Below, piece by piece: positions 26,708-35,324 of a stretch of 64,000 bases of DNA. The notes beneath the pieces were generated by a model. The model saw only the letters and a list, made by a program, of their open reading frames with translations. It searched no databases and was not told the origin of the DNA. Positions within the stretch are counted from its first letter, which is position 1, and every line of letters starts with the position of its first letter. This stretch comes from Lactobacillus sp. ESL0791 (GTDB lineage Bacteria; Bacillota; Bacilli; Lactobacillales; Lactobacillaceae). Made by a program: the position numbers and the translations under genes. Where the stretch lies: assembly GCF_029433255.1 (NCBI RefSeq), contig NZ_JAQTHU010000001.1, forward strand, positions 1,426,001 through 1,490,000. The letters run 5' to 3'.

Positions 26708-27828
26708 TTATCCTATCCAGTTATCTTCAATATTCTTTGTATTGATGTATTCACCGGTATCAACCGCATAGTAAGTCTGACCATTAATCTGCTTTGAACC
26801 ATGTGTTTGAATAATTGAACCCGAATTTAGAATCAGGCTGTTTGAACGATTGCCATTTTCATCATAAAGATAAGCATTGTGCTTCAATCGCATCCGGCTG
26901 CCAGTTGTTGACAGGCTACCCTTGTTCAAGCCGGGAAGTGATGTTCCTGCAGTTGGCGGGAAGTTATCTTTCTTAATGTACCTGTTCTTGCCAATTTTAC
27001 ACCATTCGTACTTAAATATGTTGTCAACAATGAACTGCCATTCACTTTGTTTGTAGAAGAAACAGCATTAATTTTCAAAGTACCATTATTGTAGTCCAAA
27101 GCCCAACCGCCAAAATTAGGCAAAGCCATTCTTGGCGTAATTTGTGCATCTACATTATTTGTAGCCGCTGTGATCATGACGCTAATCGTTGTTTTAGCGT
27201 CTGTTAAATCAAACAAACTTACTTTAAATGCTGCATCATTTGTATCAACGAATTTATTGTATTTATCCAAGACATCCTGGCCCTGAGTAATCGCATCTGT
27301 TACCGCTTTTTGCCTATCCTCTGCAGCTTGCTTAAACGGCTCAGTTGCGACAAAGTCATTGCCTTTTTTAATTTCGGCTTGCAAATCAGTAGCAGCGGTA
27401 GCCAAATTCGCAGCACTATCTGCGGACTTAGTTTCAGCACGTGATTCCGCAGTTGGACTTTCAATTTCTTTAGTTGAAGCAGTTTGCTCCGAGCCATCAT
27501 GTAAGAAACTCTTTAGCCCTGAATATGTGGTCACATCAGCTTTAGACACATTGTTTGCTTTTTTACTATTAGTTGTTGCCCCAGCATTATCACTAATATT
27601 CAGACCTGTTTCCTTGCTTTCGGTTTGCCTGCTGTCTTCAATATCCGCTTCTTGACTACCTGAACCCACAGTATCTGCCTTAGCCATTTGACTTGCCGCA
27701 CCCATGAAACTAAAACCTATTAAAACAGACGCTGTACCAACTGCCAGCTTTCTAATAGAGAAGCGGTCCCTTTTAGACTGCATTTCCACTGTTTTTAGCT
27801 TTTCACTAAAATTCGATTTCCCCAGCAT
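26708..27828 (-). pseudogene. Collapsed YSIRK/SLAP surface protein gene
   Basis: The 5' part encodes a YSIRK signal (RFSIRKLAVGTASVLIGFSF), a linker and the helical domain also present in the SLAP protein starting at 50687, up to about residue 285. It then jumps straight into that relative's extreme C-terminus. Between 26930 and 27010 the DNA encodes KIGKNRYIKKDNFPPTAG in a different frame. The first reading frame ends near 26926 with nonsense residues, and a second frame to 26708 continues as an intact SLAP repeat (RMRLKHNAYLYDENGNR). The LRR and Rib regions are absent. An internal deletion joined the two ends out of frame. The start is the ATG at 27828, six bases after AAGGAG. Confidence 0.8.
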
Positions 27829-28383
27829 GTTATTCTCCTTTATCATTAAAATTAATTTTAATAAATATATATTACCATTATTTTAGTAAAAACCAAACTT
27901 TTTAAATAAAATATAATAAACATTATTTTGTAGCATTAATTTAAAATAAATATTTATATAAGCAGATAGTTAATTTGAGCAAGCGATTTTAAATAAATAT
28001 GCAAATCATTCACGTGATAAAATCATTGTCATATAGGGATTTGATAAATTAATTTTTTGAAGCAAAACTAATAATTATATTATCAGTTAATAAATATGCT
28101 ATTTATCAAGTTGAATATAAGTTAGCTATATTAAATTTATAATTTAGTATTATAATTATTAATTTTATGGATATATCGCTTAAATAATAACTGCTAAATT
28201 ATAGCAATAGTAAATAAGTAATATGTTTACGCTGATAAGCTATCCATGATAAGCTATTTATAAAATTCAGCTATATCAGACAAGCTGAAAGGAGTACCTT
28301 TAAAATTTCTTAAGTGTATTTGTATAAATGTCTTTTACATATTTAATAAGAATCAGTCTATTTATTACTTTGCTTAAAATTTA
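27829..28383. other. Long AT-rich intergenic region
   Basis: About 550 bp of very AT-rich DNA lies between the terminator of the DUF2922 pair and the collapsed YSIRK gene. It must carry that gene's promoter, and a palindromic ATTAAAATTAATTTTAAT precedes its ribosome site. No open frame of interest is seen. Confidence 0.5.
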
Positions 28384-28430
28384 AGCCAAAAAAACAGTGA
28401 ATCAATTATTCGTTGAAAATCGATTCACTG
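28384..28430 (-). terminator. Terminator of the DUF1659-DUF2922 pair
   Basis: The perfect stem CAGTGAATC/GATTCACTG (28395-28403 with 28422-28430) is followed on the minus strand by seven T's. Confidence 0.85.
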
Positions 28431-28479
28431 CTAAATTAAAATATTTATTGCTTAAAGAATCACCAGAAACCTATAAAGG

Positions 28480-28734
28480 CTATTCTGCTCCGCCCGCCGC
28501 AGCCTGCGGATCATCAAACACACTGGTAACCGTCCGTTTAATATAGTCAGCGGCTTTAGGAACCTTGTACAATTCAGTTTCTTCCTTCTCAAAGACATTT
28601 TCACCGGAAATCACGTTCATTGCCGAGCGCACTGCATCTGCGCCCAGATTATCTGCCGCATCCGGAAATGATAAGCTGGTCTTTTTGTTTTTACTGTTCA
28701 AAAAAGTTAATTTTAGTGTAGTAGTCGTTGTCAT
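28480..28734 (-). CDS. DUF2922 family small protein
   Basis: This 84-residue protein has the DUF2922 pattern: a beta-rich start TTTLKLTFLNSKNKKTSLSF, then LGADAVRSAMNVISGENVF. It has no signal or membrane segment. Members commonly sit beside DUF1659 genes in Firmicutes, as here 42 bp downstream. No function is established. Confidence 0.8.
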   Translation of the reverse strand: MTTTTTLKLTFLNSKNKKTSLSFPDAADNLGADAVRSAMNVISGENVFEKEETELYKVPKAADYIKRTVTSVFDDPQAAAGGAE

Positions 28735-28776
28735 TTTTTATCTCCTTATTTTCTGCTGCCAATTATCGCTATGATA

Positions 28777-28995
28777 CTATTCTTGTTCACTAAGCTGAAT
28801 GCCCTGCTTCTGAATCAGTGTTGCTTCACTCAAGGCATCATCTTGCAGACCCGCAATCGCCTTGCCAACTTTGGCTAAGCTATCAGCTGAGGATTGTTCA
28901 CGCACATTTTTAAAAATTCGAGACTTTTTGCCGTCTTTGTATTTAGCATTGCTGAAAGTATATTGGATTGACTGAGCTATTAGTTCAAAATTCAT
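28777..28995 (-). CDS. DUF1659 family small protein
   Basis: This 72-residue protein contains SRIFKNVREQSSADSLAKVG and AIAGLQDD, the DUF1659 pattern. It is first in a two-gene operon with the DUF2922 protein and shares its terminator. The role is unknown in all species I know of. The two proteins may work together. Confidence 0.75.
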   Translation of the reverse strand: MNFELIAQSIQYTFSNAKYKDGKKSRIFKNVREQSSADSLAKVGKAIAGLQDDALSEATLIQKQGIQLSEQE

Positions 28996-29267
28996 CGTAA
29001 AAACCTCTCTCGTATTCTTGATGTTGCTATTTTATGTAAGTAACCTGCGCGCTGGATGTCTTACACTAATACTAACGATTTAGAACCCGAAAATGTAACA
29101 TGCTTTTTCAAATTATTTATTTCACAAAAAGTAAAAATCGGTATTCTAGTTTTATAGGCTTTAATTTTTTAAACTCAGCCGTTCTAATTATGAAATTCAG
29201 AAAAAATACGCAATTGTACCTTTCATCTTAATAGACTAATCTAATTCAATCCTTTCTCATATTGGCT

Positions 29268-29537
29268 TCAATAATCAAATTTATTTCTTTTTCTTGTATT
29301 CATCAATTTTTCTAATGTCTCATATTTATAAAAGTAAATCCAGCTTACTACCAATAAAAGAGTCAAGCTAAGAACAACCCATATAAAATCCATAAATTTT
29401 GATCCTTTAGAGTAATCAACTAAAACAGCAGCTGCTATCAAAATTATCTCTAACCCTATAATTATTGCTTTCCCCAATTTTTTAATTCCAAGCCAAACTT
29501 TCGACAACTTCATCATTTGCAACTTCTTTTTCTTCAT
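29268..29537 (-). CDS. Small two-helix membrane protein, unknown
   Basis: The product is 89 residues with a basic N-terminus (MKKKKLQMMKLSK). Two membrane segments, at about 21-40 and 48-68, are followed by a basic tail (NTRKRNKFDY). I do not recognise the family. The Shine-Dalgarno GGGAAG is weak, and Met8 or Met9 could be the true start. It stands alone between the DUF1659 pair and an adhesin gene, with a terminator upstream separating it from the latter. Confidence 0.5.
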   Translation of the reverse strand: MKKKKLQMMKLSKVWLGIKKLGKAIIIGLEIILIAAAVLVDYSKGSKFMDFIWVVLSLTLLLVVSWIYFYKYETLEKLMNTRKRNKFDY

Positions 29538-29564
29538 TCTTTACTTCCCATGCTGATTAACCTA

Positions 29565-29595
29565 ACAAAAATCTCTTAGGTTCAAATCTAAGAGA
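29565..29595 (-). terminator. Terminator of the pectate-lyase-like adhesin gene
   Basis: The stem TCTCTTAG/CTAAGAGA with an 8-base loop and TTTTT on the minus strand lies 40 bp past the adhesin stop codon. Confidence 0.85.
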
Positions 29596-29634
29596 CTTCT
29601 ACAAAATATTTAGGTTTTCAAATATGCAACAAGA

Positions 29635-31485
29635 TTACGCCGTCTTATCCGCAATTGTCACTTTAACTGGTACATCATCATACGTACCATCAGCGTACAT
29701 TACCCGGAGAACCATATTGCCCAAACGGCCATCTAAACTGTTAATATCACTTACAAAGTTTCCATTGTCATCAATTGAGAAATTAAGATTTGCCAGTTGA
29801 CCATCATTATTCATCACTTTGCCAGCAAGTAAATTAGCATCAACAACGATTGGTCTTGTGCCACCCTTCCCCTGTAATTGCTCCAATGTATAAATAAAGC
29901 CATGATTATCAATGAAGGTTAAACTGGATGTCAAATCTGCAAGTGAAATTTTTTGCCCTTTATTGACAGTTATTGGACTTGCTTTAACATCATACAAGCC
30001 AGCATCAGACTTTATAAGCACTTGATCCACGTCCGTTCCTAACCAAAATGAAGAGACTGGTGTTGCTAAATTATAAGCTTCTAACGCTTTTTCACCACTA
30101 AAACCAGCATAAATGTAATTGGCCTTACCGTCAGTAATGATTTCATCCGCTGAATTTGAATAAGGATCATCGGTTGTAACATCAACAGTACCAGCAAAAT
30201 CAGGTCGAGGTGAACCTGAACCTAAATTAAGATTAGTGGCTCGATTCAGCAGCCAATTATTCTCTCCATCACTTACCGCAATATTTTGTCCAGTAATATC
30301 GGTATGCCCAACAATAACTCCATAAGTTTTGATTAATCTCGGATTAGTCGCTGTAATATTTATATCTGTTTGAAAATTAAAATAATGCCAATCATTCATT
30401 AAAAAGCTGGCATTATTGCCAACTTGAAAATCAATTCCGTTCATTAAGCTTCCACCTTGCCAACATGCATCAGAATCAATTGATAAATTAGCATCATCAC
30501 CAATTACAAACACATTCGTATCTATAGTTTCTTGGTCACGAGTCTTGATATTGACTGTTGAACCATTTCCAATTATTAGACCACCACCACACAATAGCTC
30601 AGGATGATTATCGGATAAAACATCAATATTCATATCTATCTGGGAACCAGGAGCTATTTCAACAGAATTTTTAAAACATTCATACATATTATTTGCCGCT
30701 GTATATGAGATTTTACCTGACAAACTGGTTGGATCATTCGTAGCAAAATTGGTTAGCTTTGAATCGTTTAGATATACATGACTAAAACCTTGTACCCGAT
30801 AAGTTGCGTCACTTGAACCAATAGCGATTGTTGCATTTTGAATAATTAGTGGACTTTTAGCACCGTTAATGTCCAACCACTTAATATTTTCGTTAGTAAT
30901 AGTTTTATTATTAGCATCAATTATTTTATAACCATTGACATCTACAGACGGTTGATCAGGGTGTGCAAAATGTGCACCTTTATCGGAAATGTCATTTGTC
31001 AGTGTGATTTTACGCACTTTTTCATCTGCACATGCAGCCGTAAACTCGTCCCAAGTCCCCACTTTTGTTTGACTCTTATCCACTATAGGCATTCCACGTT
31101 GTAGTGAAGCCGTTGGGGTAATTTGTCTCTTGGCTGAAGCATCCTTTTCTGGTGCTGTTGTCACATCTTCATCTTTAGCAGACGATTGTGTGCCTTTCTC
31201 TGGAACTATCGGTCGTTGTGAAGCTTGATTAACTGACTCTTGTGGAGATGCTTGGTCATTATTTGTACTTGTAGTAGTGACTGCTGATTGATTGCTTGTA
31301 TCAGAATCTTGTGTTTGCCCTGGAACATCAACAGTGTCTGCCTTAGCAGTTTCTCCAGCAGCACCAGCTAAACTTAATCCTAATAGCACCGAAGCTGCCC
31401 CAATGCTTAATTTACGAATTGAAAAGCGTTCTTTGCTAGCTTGAAGCAAATTTTGCCTTAATTGTTCACTATTTTTTATTGTCAT
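29635..31485 (-). CDS. YSIRK-signal adhesin with pectate-lyase-like domain, no visible anchor
   Basis: The protein has 616 residues. A YSIRK signal (RFSIRKLSIGAASVLLGLS, about 18-36) ends near AKADTVD and is followed by a Gln/Ser/Thr/Asp-rich linker to about 140. From TWDEFTAAC to about 430 the sequence has beta-helix character (IIDANNKTITNENIKWLDI region, NATIAIGSSD, VYLNDSKL), as in pectate-lyase-like adhesive domains of lactobacilli. The end is one Rib-like domain (MYADGTYDDVPVKVTIADK). No LPXTG, SLAP or membrane anchor follows. The protein may be secreted, held by partners, or 3'-truncated. It is a single gene with its own terminator. Confidence 0.75.
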   Translation of the reverse strand: MTIKNSEQLRQNLLQASKERFSIRKLSIGAASVLLGLSLAGAAGETAKADTVDVPGQTQDSDTSNQSAVTTTSTNNDQASPQESVNQASQRPIVPEKGTQSSAKDEDVTTAPEKDASAKRQITPTASLQRGMPIVDKSQTKVGTWDEFTAACADEKVRKITLTNDISDKGAHFAHPDQPSVDVNGYKIIDANNKTITNENIKWLDINGAKSPLIIQNATIAIGSSDATYRVQGFSHVYLNDSKLTNFATNDPTSLSGKISYTAANNMYECFKNSVEIAPGSQIDMNIDVLSDNHPELLCGGGLIIGNGSTVNIKTRDQETIDTNVFVIGDDANLSIDSDACWQGGSLMNGIDFQVGNNASFLMNDWHYFNFQTDINITATNPRLIKTYGVIVGHTDITGQNIAVSDGENNWLLNRATNLNLGSGSPRPDFAGTVDVTTDDPYSNSADEIITDGKANYIYAGFSGEKALEAYNLATPVSSFWLGTDVDQVLIKSDAGLYDVKASPITVNKGQKISLADLTSSLTFIDNHGFIYTLEQLQGKGGTRPIVVDANLLAGKVMNNDGQLANLNFSIDDNGNFVSDINSLDGRLGNMVLRVMYADGTYDDVPVKVTIADKTA

Positions 31486-31828
31486 AAGTAATTACTTCCT
31501 TTAAGATTAATAAAATTATCATAACTAAAGGAATTATATATCCATTGGTAAATAAATTAAACATTATATATAAACGCTACGTAATAAATAAAGATAATAG
31601 ATAGATTTTATAAAAAGCTGTATTAGACAATAGTTATTTAATTTTAGTCTTATTCTTGTAAATGTTAACAAGCACAATATTTTATATTATAGCCAAGAAT
31701 ACTATTTTAAATTTTTAAAGCCATAGATTTTATATTATCATGATATAAATAACAAGCTCAAATCACTAAATTTTACTAAATTAATATTTTAAGAATGACC
31801 TCACCTTATTGCTCGAATAAGTTTGACC
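31486..31828. other. Intergenic region upstream of the pectate-lyase-like adhesin
   Basis: This is AT-rich DNA between the adhesin start and the intron relic. It presumably contains the adhesin promoter and the original target flank of the intron 3' end. I see no gene. Confidence 0.5.
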
Positions 31829-32358
31829 ATCGAGTAAGAGGTAATTCACATTACCGACCTCTCACACCATCGTACACATGGTTCCGTATACGGCGCACAA
31901 TTTTACTCTCTTCAAGTCTCTGTATCCTTCTGTTCACCAGAAATCTGTTGCACACTCCAGACATACCCTCACTCTCCTAGAGCTACTCTTTATTGGTAGT
32001 CCTCATTCTGTTGTCTATGCAGACTTCTACTTCCTAGATAAGATACAATTTGTTGTAATTCGGTCCTTCACTGCTTTAACAGCTACTATGACCTCGACTA
32101 ACTTCTATCCTATCAATTAAGTATCACTACTTAACCTGTCTATTATAAACTGGTAAAACAGACCTCACCGGGTAAGAACAATAACTTTCCTGTCACCTAA
32201 TCGCTGGCTTACCTGCAATAATTTTGCGTAGTATCAGACTTCAGTTTGCTGCGCAACCTTATCCACTATTACCGGTCTTATAGCCAATTCTTGTCCATCG
32301 GTTGGAGCAGTTTGCTTTGGGCAAACTGAAAATTTTACCTCCAGCTAATGATTCCAAC
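31829..32358 (-). mobile_element. Group II intron relic B, ORF-less, 5' end lost
   Basis: On the minus strand this stretch aligns by eye with intron copy A at 61.5-62.0 kb over domain I sequence (GACAGGAAAGTTATTGTTCT and TAATAGTGGATAAGG shared). It then skips the reverse-transcriptase frame. The 3' part holds a domain V-like hairpin (about 31859-31898, CGCCGTATACGGAACC) and a domain VI-like hairpin ending near ACTCGAT. The right side stops exactly at the IS66 inverted repeat, so the 5' terminus is missing. No protein is encoded. Confidence 0.7.
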
Positions 32359-32448
32359 GTAAGCACAAAATAACCACACGTACTTGAAGGCATACAAATA
32401 GCAGCACAAAAGCGTCAAGATTCTTCTTTTCTTGGCGTTTTCTGCTGC

Positions 32449-33966
32449 TTAAGCGACTTCTTGATTTGTGGACTTTTGTTCCCATGGCATATATGTATTC
32501 AATGCTTCTTCTGGGGGAAAAGCTCCTAATTTTGGCAGCTCCTCTAATAAAAGCTTTAGATATGCAAGTGCATCTATGCCATTTTCAGTCGCACTTTTAA
32601 TTAGCGTTAACCAAATTGCATTCGCTTCTGCGCCTTTAGGACTTGTACTAAAAAGGAAATTCTTGCGGTCAATCACTAAAGTCTTGACTGCTTGTTCACA
32701 AGTATTGTTGCTTAGATCGACTTCACCATAATCTAAAACATGATTTAAATACTCTTGTTGTCCATTTGCATAAGCAATGGCTTTACCTAAACGTGACTTA
32801 GGCAATACCTTGATTTCTACCACACATTTCCAAAATTCAGCTAGTAATGGTTGCAGTTCTTTTTGCCGCATCGTTAAACGCTCGGCTGCCGGTAAATTCT
32901 GCCACATTCATTCTTTAGCGAACATTTTTTGAATAATGTCAAATGGCACTTGGGCTTGCTCGTCAGTTTTTAAGGCATCAAAGAATTTTCGTCTCGTATG
33001 AGCCCAGCAGCCAACTCGTGCCTTGCTAGCAACTAGATTGTAACCAGCATAACCATCACACTGCAAAACGCCAGTGAATCCTTGATATAGTTCTTGGGCA
33101 AAACTACTAGCACGCGTGGGGCTATAAGCATAATAAACTGCTGCCTGCTTAGCTCTTTCAACCGTTCGCATCACCCAGGCATATGACTTGAACTGGGCTG
33201 GACGCTTTGCTTCACGCAAGACCTGGACAGTTGTTTCATCACCTTGAAGATATGGCTGTGCCAGCAAATGCTTATGAATTGCATCATAGACTGGTTTGAC
33301 AAGCTTAGCACCATTAATTACCCAATTGGCTAGAGTTGCATTACTAGTCTGCCAGCCTAGGCGTTGCCAGTTCTGCAGTTGCCGGTATAAGGGTGTCCCT
33401 AACGCTAGCTTATCATAAATTATTTCGGCTACTAAATCTGATGTTGCTAAGCTATGGGCAAATAAATCTGTAGCTGCTTGAGCTTGATAAAAGATAGTTT
33501 GCTCATCGTCTGCATCTTCGCACTTATAAATTTCGGTATAAATTTCTTCTTTGACCAACTTAGCCGGAACATAGCGCAGCTTAGTCTGAAGCAGTTTACA
33601 GCCAACCTTAGTTAGTTTGTGACCATGGATGCAATGATCCTGGTCTGGTTTGAGGATAGTTACCTTAACTTCAACTTTACTGTTTAAGGCTTCTGCTCTG
33701 GACGTTTTTTGACACTTCTGTGCTGGCTTTGTGCACGTCTGATCAGTTTTGTTGGCTTTGCTTTGGTCTGCGGGGTGCTCTGCTGAGTTAAAAACACTAT
33801 CATCATCCGTTAACAACGAAAGCTGATCTGGATTAACCTTTTCGGATTTAGTTCCATAAAGTTTTTTGGTTAAATATTTAACCATTTCTTCTAATTCTTT
33901 GACTCTAGCTTTTAATTCAGCGATTTCTTGATCTTTTTTGATAAGTTCTTGATCTTTTTCAGACAT
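32449..33966 (-). pseudogene. IS66 transposase TnpC interrupted by a stop codon
   Basis: The frame runs from the ATG at 33966 (eight bases after AGGAG) to 32449. A TGA at 32908-32910 splits it between FAKE and MWQNLPAAERL, with the frame unchanged. The N-terminal part carries a coiled coil (KKDQEIAELKARVKELEEMV), a Cys/His-poor zinc-binding-like region and the DDE core (LQGDETTVQVL, CDGYAGY). The C-terminal part holds the final Glu region (SNNTCEQAVKTLVIDRKNFL). A single TGG-to-TGA type change would explain the stop. Confidence 0.85.
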
Positions 33967-34042
33967 GCTTAAAACTCCTGTTAAGTAAATTAATAGGAGT
34001 TTAGCATAAATGAAAGCGCTACGCAATAACAGCTGGCACCTT

Positions 34043-34390
34043 CTATGACAATTGATAAGGATGAATAGTCGGCTCCAATGACCAGCCTTGCAGTAATCCA
34101 GTTAACTGTTTAGCCGATAGTTCCCGCACAGCATCTTGGTTGCTCGGCCACTGCAAACGACCATTCTCATAGCGCTTGTACAACAATAGAAAGCCATCAT
34201 TTTCCCATAGTAAGCCTTTAAAGCGATCTTTACGCGTACCGCAAAACAAAAATAAGTTACTACAATAAGGATCCAGCTTAAATTGATTCTGGACAACCGT
34301 AATTAGTCCATCAATTCCCTTGCGTAAATCGGTTTTACCGCAAACTAGGTAGATTCGATCAATTTGATGTAAGTCAATGATCATGATCAA
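34043..34390 (-). CDS. tnpB: IS66 accessory protein TnpB
   Basis: This 115-residue protein matches the IS66 Orf2 pattern: VCGKTDLRKGIDGL, LFLFCGTRKDRFKGLLWENDGF and LYKRYENGRLQWP. It is needed for IS66 transposition, with unclear biochemistry. Its start overlaps the end of the small tnpA-like gene, indicating coupling. Confidence 0.92.
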   Translation of the reverse strand: MIMIIDLHQIDRIYLVCGKTDLRKGIDGLITVVQNQFKLDPYCSNLFLFCGTRKDRFKGLLWENDGFLLLYKRYENGRLQWPSNQDAVRELSAKQLTGLLQGWSLEPTIHPYQLS

Positions 34391-34550
34391 AGACCGCCTC
34401 TAAAAGTGCCTGCAAAATATAATCTTGAATCCGATTATAAACAATTACGGTTTTATTTTGCCCAATCCCTAATTGTAGTGCCTTAGTGGGCGGCAATTTA
34501 GGCCGTTGGCTATCTAATTTAACTTCAACGAAATCATGTTTATCTTCCAA
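34374..34550 (-). CDS. Short IS66 TnpA-like protein
   Basis: I read a 58-residue frame from the TTG at 34550, seven bases after GAGGTG, beginning (M)EDKHDFVEVKLDSQR and ending AVFDHDH. Its stop overlaps the tnpB start by 17 bases. Position and coupling fit the first IS66 gene, although it is shorter than classic TnpA proteins. Confidence 0.65.
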   Translation of the reverse strand: MEDKHDFVEVKLDSQRPKLPPTKALQLGIGQNKTVIVYNRIQDYILQALLEAVFDHDH

Positions 34551-34672
34551 AATAAATCACCTCAAAAATCATTTCTTGAGCTAATTATCGCAAAACCAAC
34601 GGGTTAGTAGAAGACGGCCAGTTATTTTGTGCTTACTTAGTATATGCTTGCTAAGCTTTCAGGTTTAGAACA

Positions 34673-34714
34673 GAAAAAGCTAACACAGTTGCATAAACTG
34701 CATTAGCTTTTTTA
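34673..34714 (-). terminator. Terminator of the giant adhesin gene
   Basis: A long stem (AAAAAGCTAA.GCAGTT paired with AACTG.GTTAGCTTTTT) with a 4-6-base loop and a T-run on the minus strand. A nearly identical copy ends the adhesin at 62124. Confidence 0.9.
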
Positions 34715-35324
34715 CATATTTAAAACCTAAGCTATAAATAGTAACTTATTTTTACTTTCCCCTTTCATTAATTAGTAACCATAACTGTTACCATTACAAT
34801 CGTTGTTTGCCCCTTATAAAATACGCGAACATGACCAATTTTGCTTCCTAACATTTGCGTATTAGGTAATGGCGTAACCCAACTATAATTTGCTCCATCC
34901 AATTCGTCATGATTTGAAATCGCACGTTGGGCTTCAATTGCAGTTAACCGTTGTCCACGTTTTACAAATACCATTCCGCCTTTTGGCTTAATAACTACAG
35001 GTGTAACAGGTGTTGGTGGTTTTTGTAAACCAATTGTAACCTTTACAATTTGAGAACCATCTTCTACTCCGGTTATTCCGCTGCCTGGCTTATGGTACAT
35101 TACCTTGACATAAATATCCTCTGACTCATGGCTGCCTGATGTCCAAGTCGTATTGTAGTATGGACTAGTTGCTGGCGTGCCGTCGGCCTTAACTAAACTG
35201 TACGTCGGTGACCAGTCACTGATTGTACCTGTATTAAGATAATTGCCTAAGCTATCACTATCTGTTGGCACAGGTTGCTCAGAATTGAGCTTATTGTAGT
35301 CTTTGCCTTTATCACTGGCACCAG

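Larger units (their letters stand above)
32359..34636 (-). mobile_element. IS66-family insertion sequence
   Basis: The element is bounded by perfect 16-bp inverted repeats GTAAGCACAAAATAAC (32359-32374 and 34621-34636). It encodes the three IS66 proteins in order: TnpA-like, TnpB and TnpC. The expected 8-bp target duplication is absent (left flank ATTCCAAC, right flank TTAGTATA), so one side was rearranged after insertion. The transposase has an in-frame stop, so the copy is probably inactive. Confidence 0.88.

Noticed and set aside
32905..32910. Programmed readthrough or two-protein IS66 transposase
   Set aside because: The stop is in frame with perfect continuity and no recoding signal. 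IS66 TnpC is normally one protein, so a nonsense mutation is simpler.
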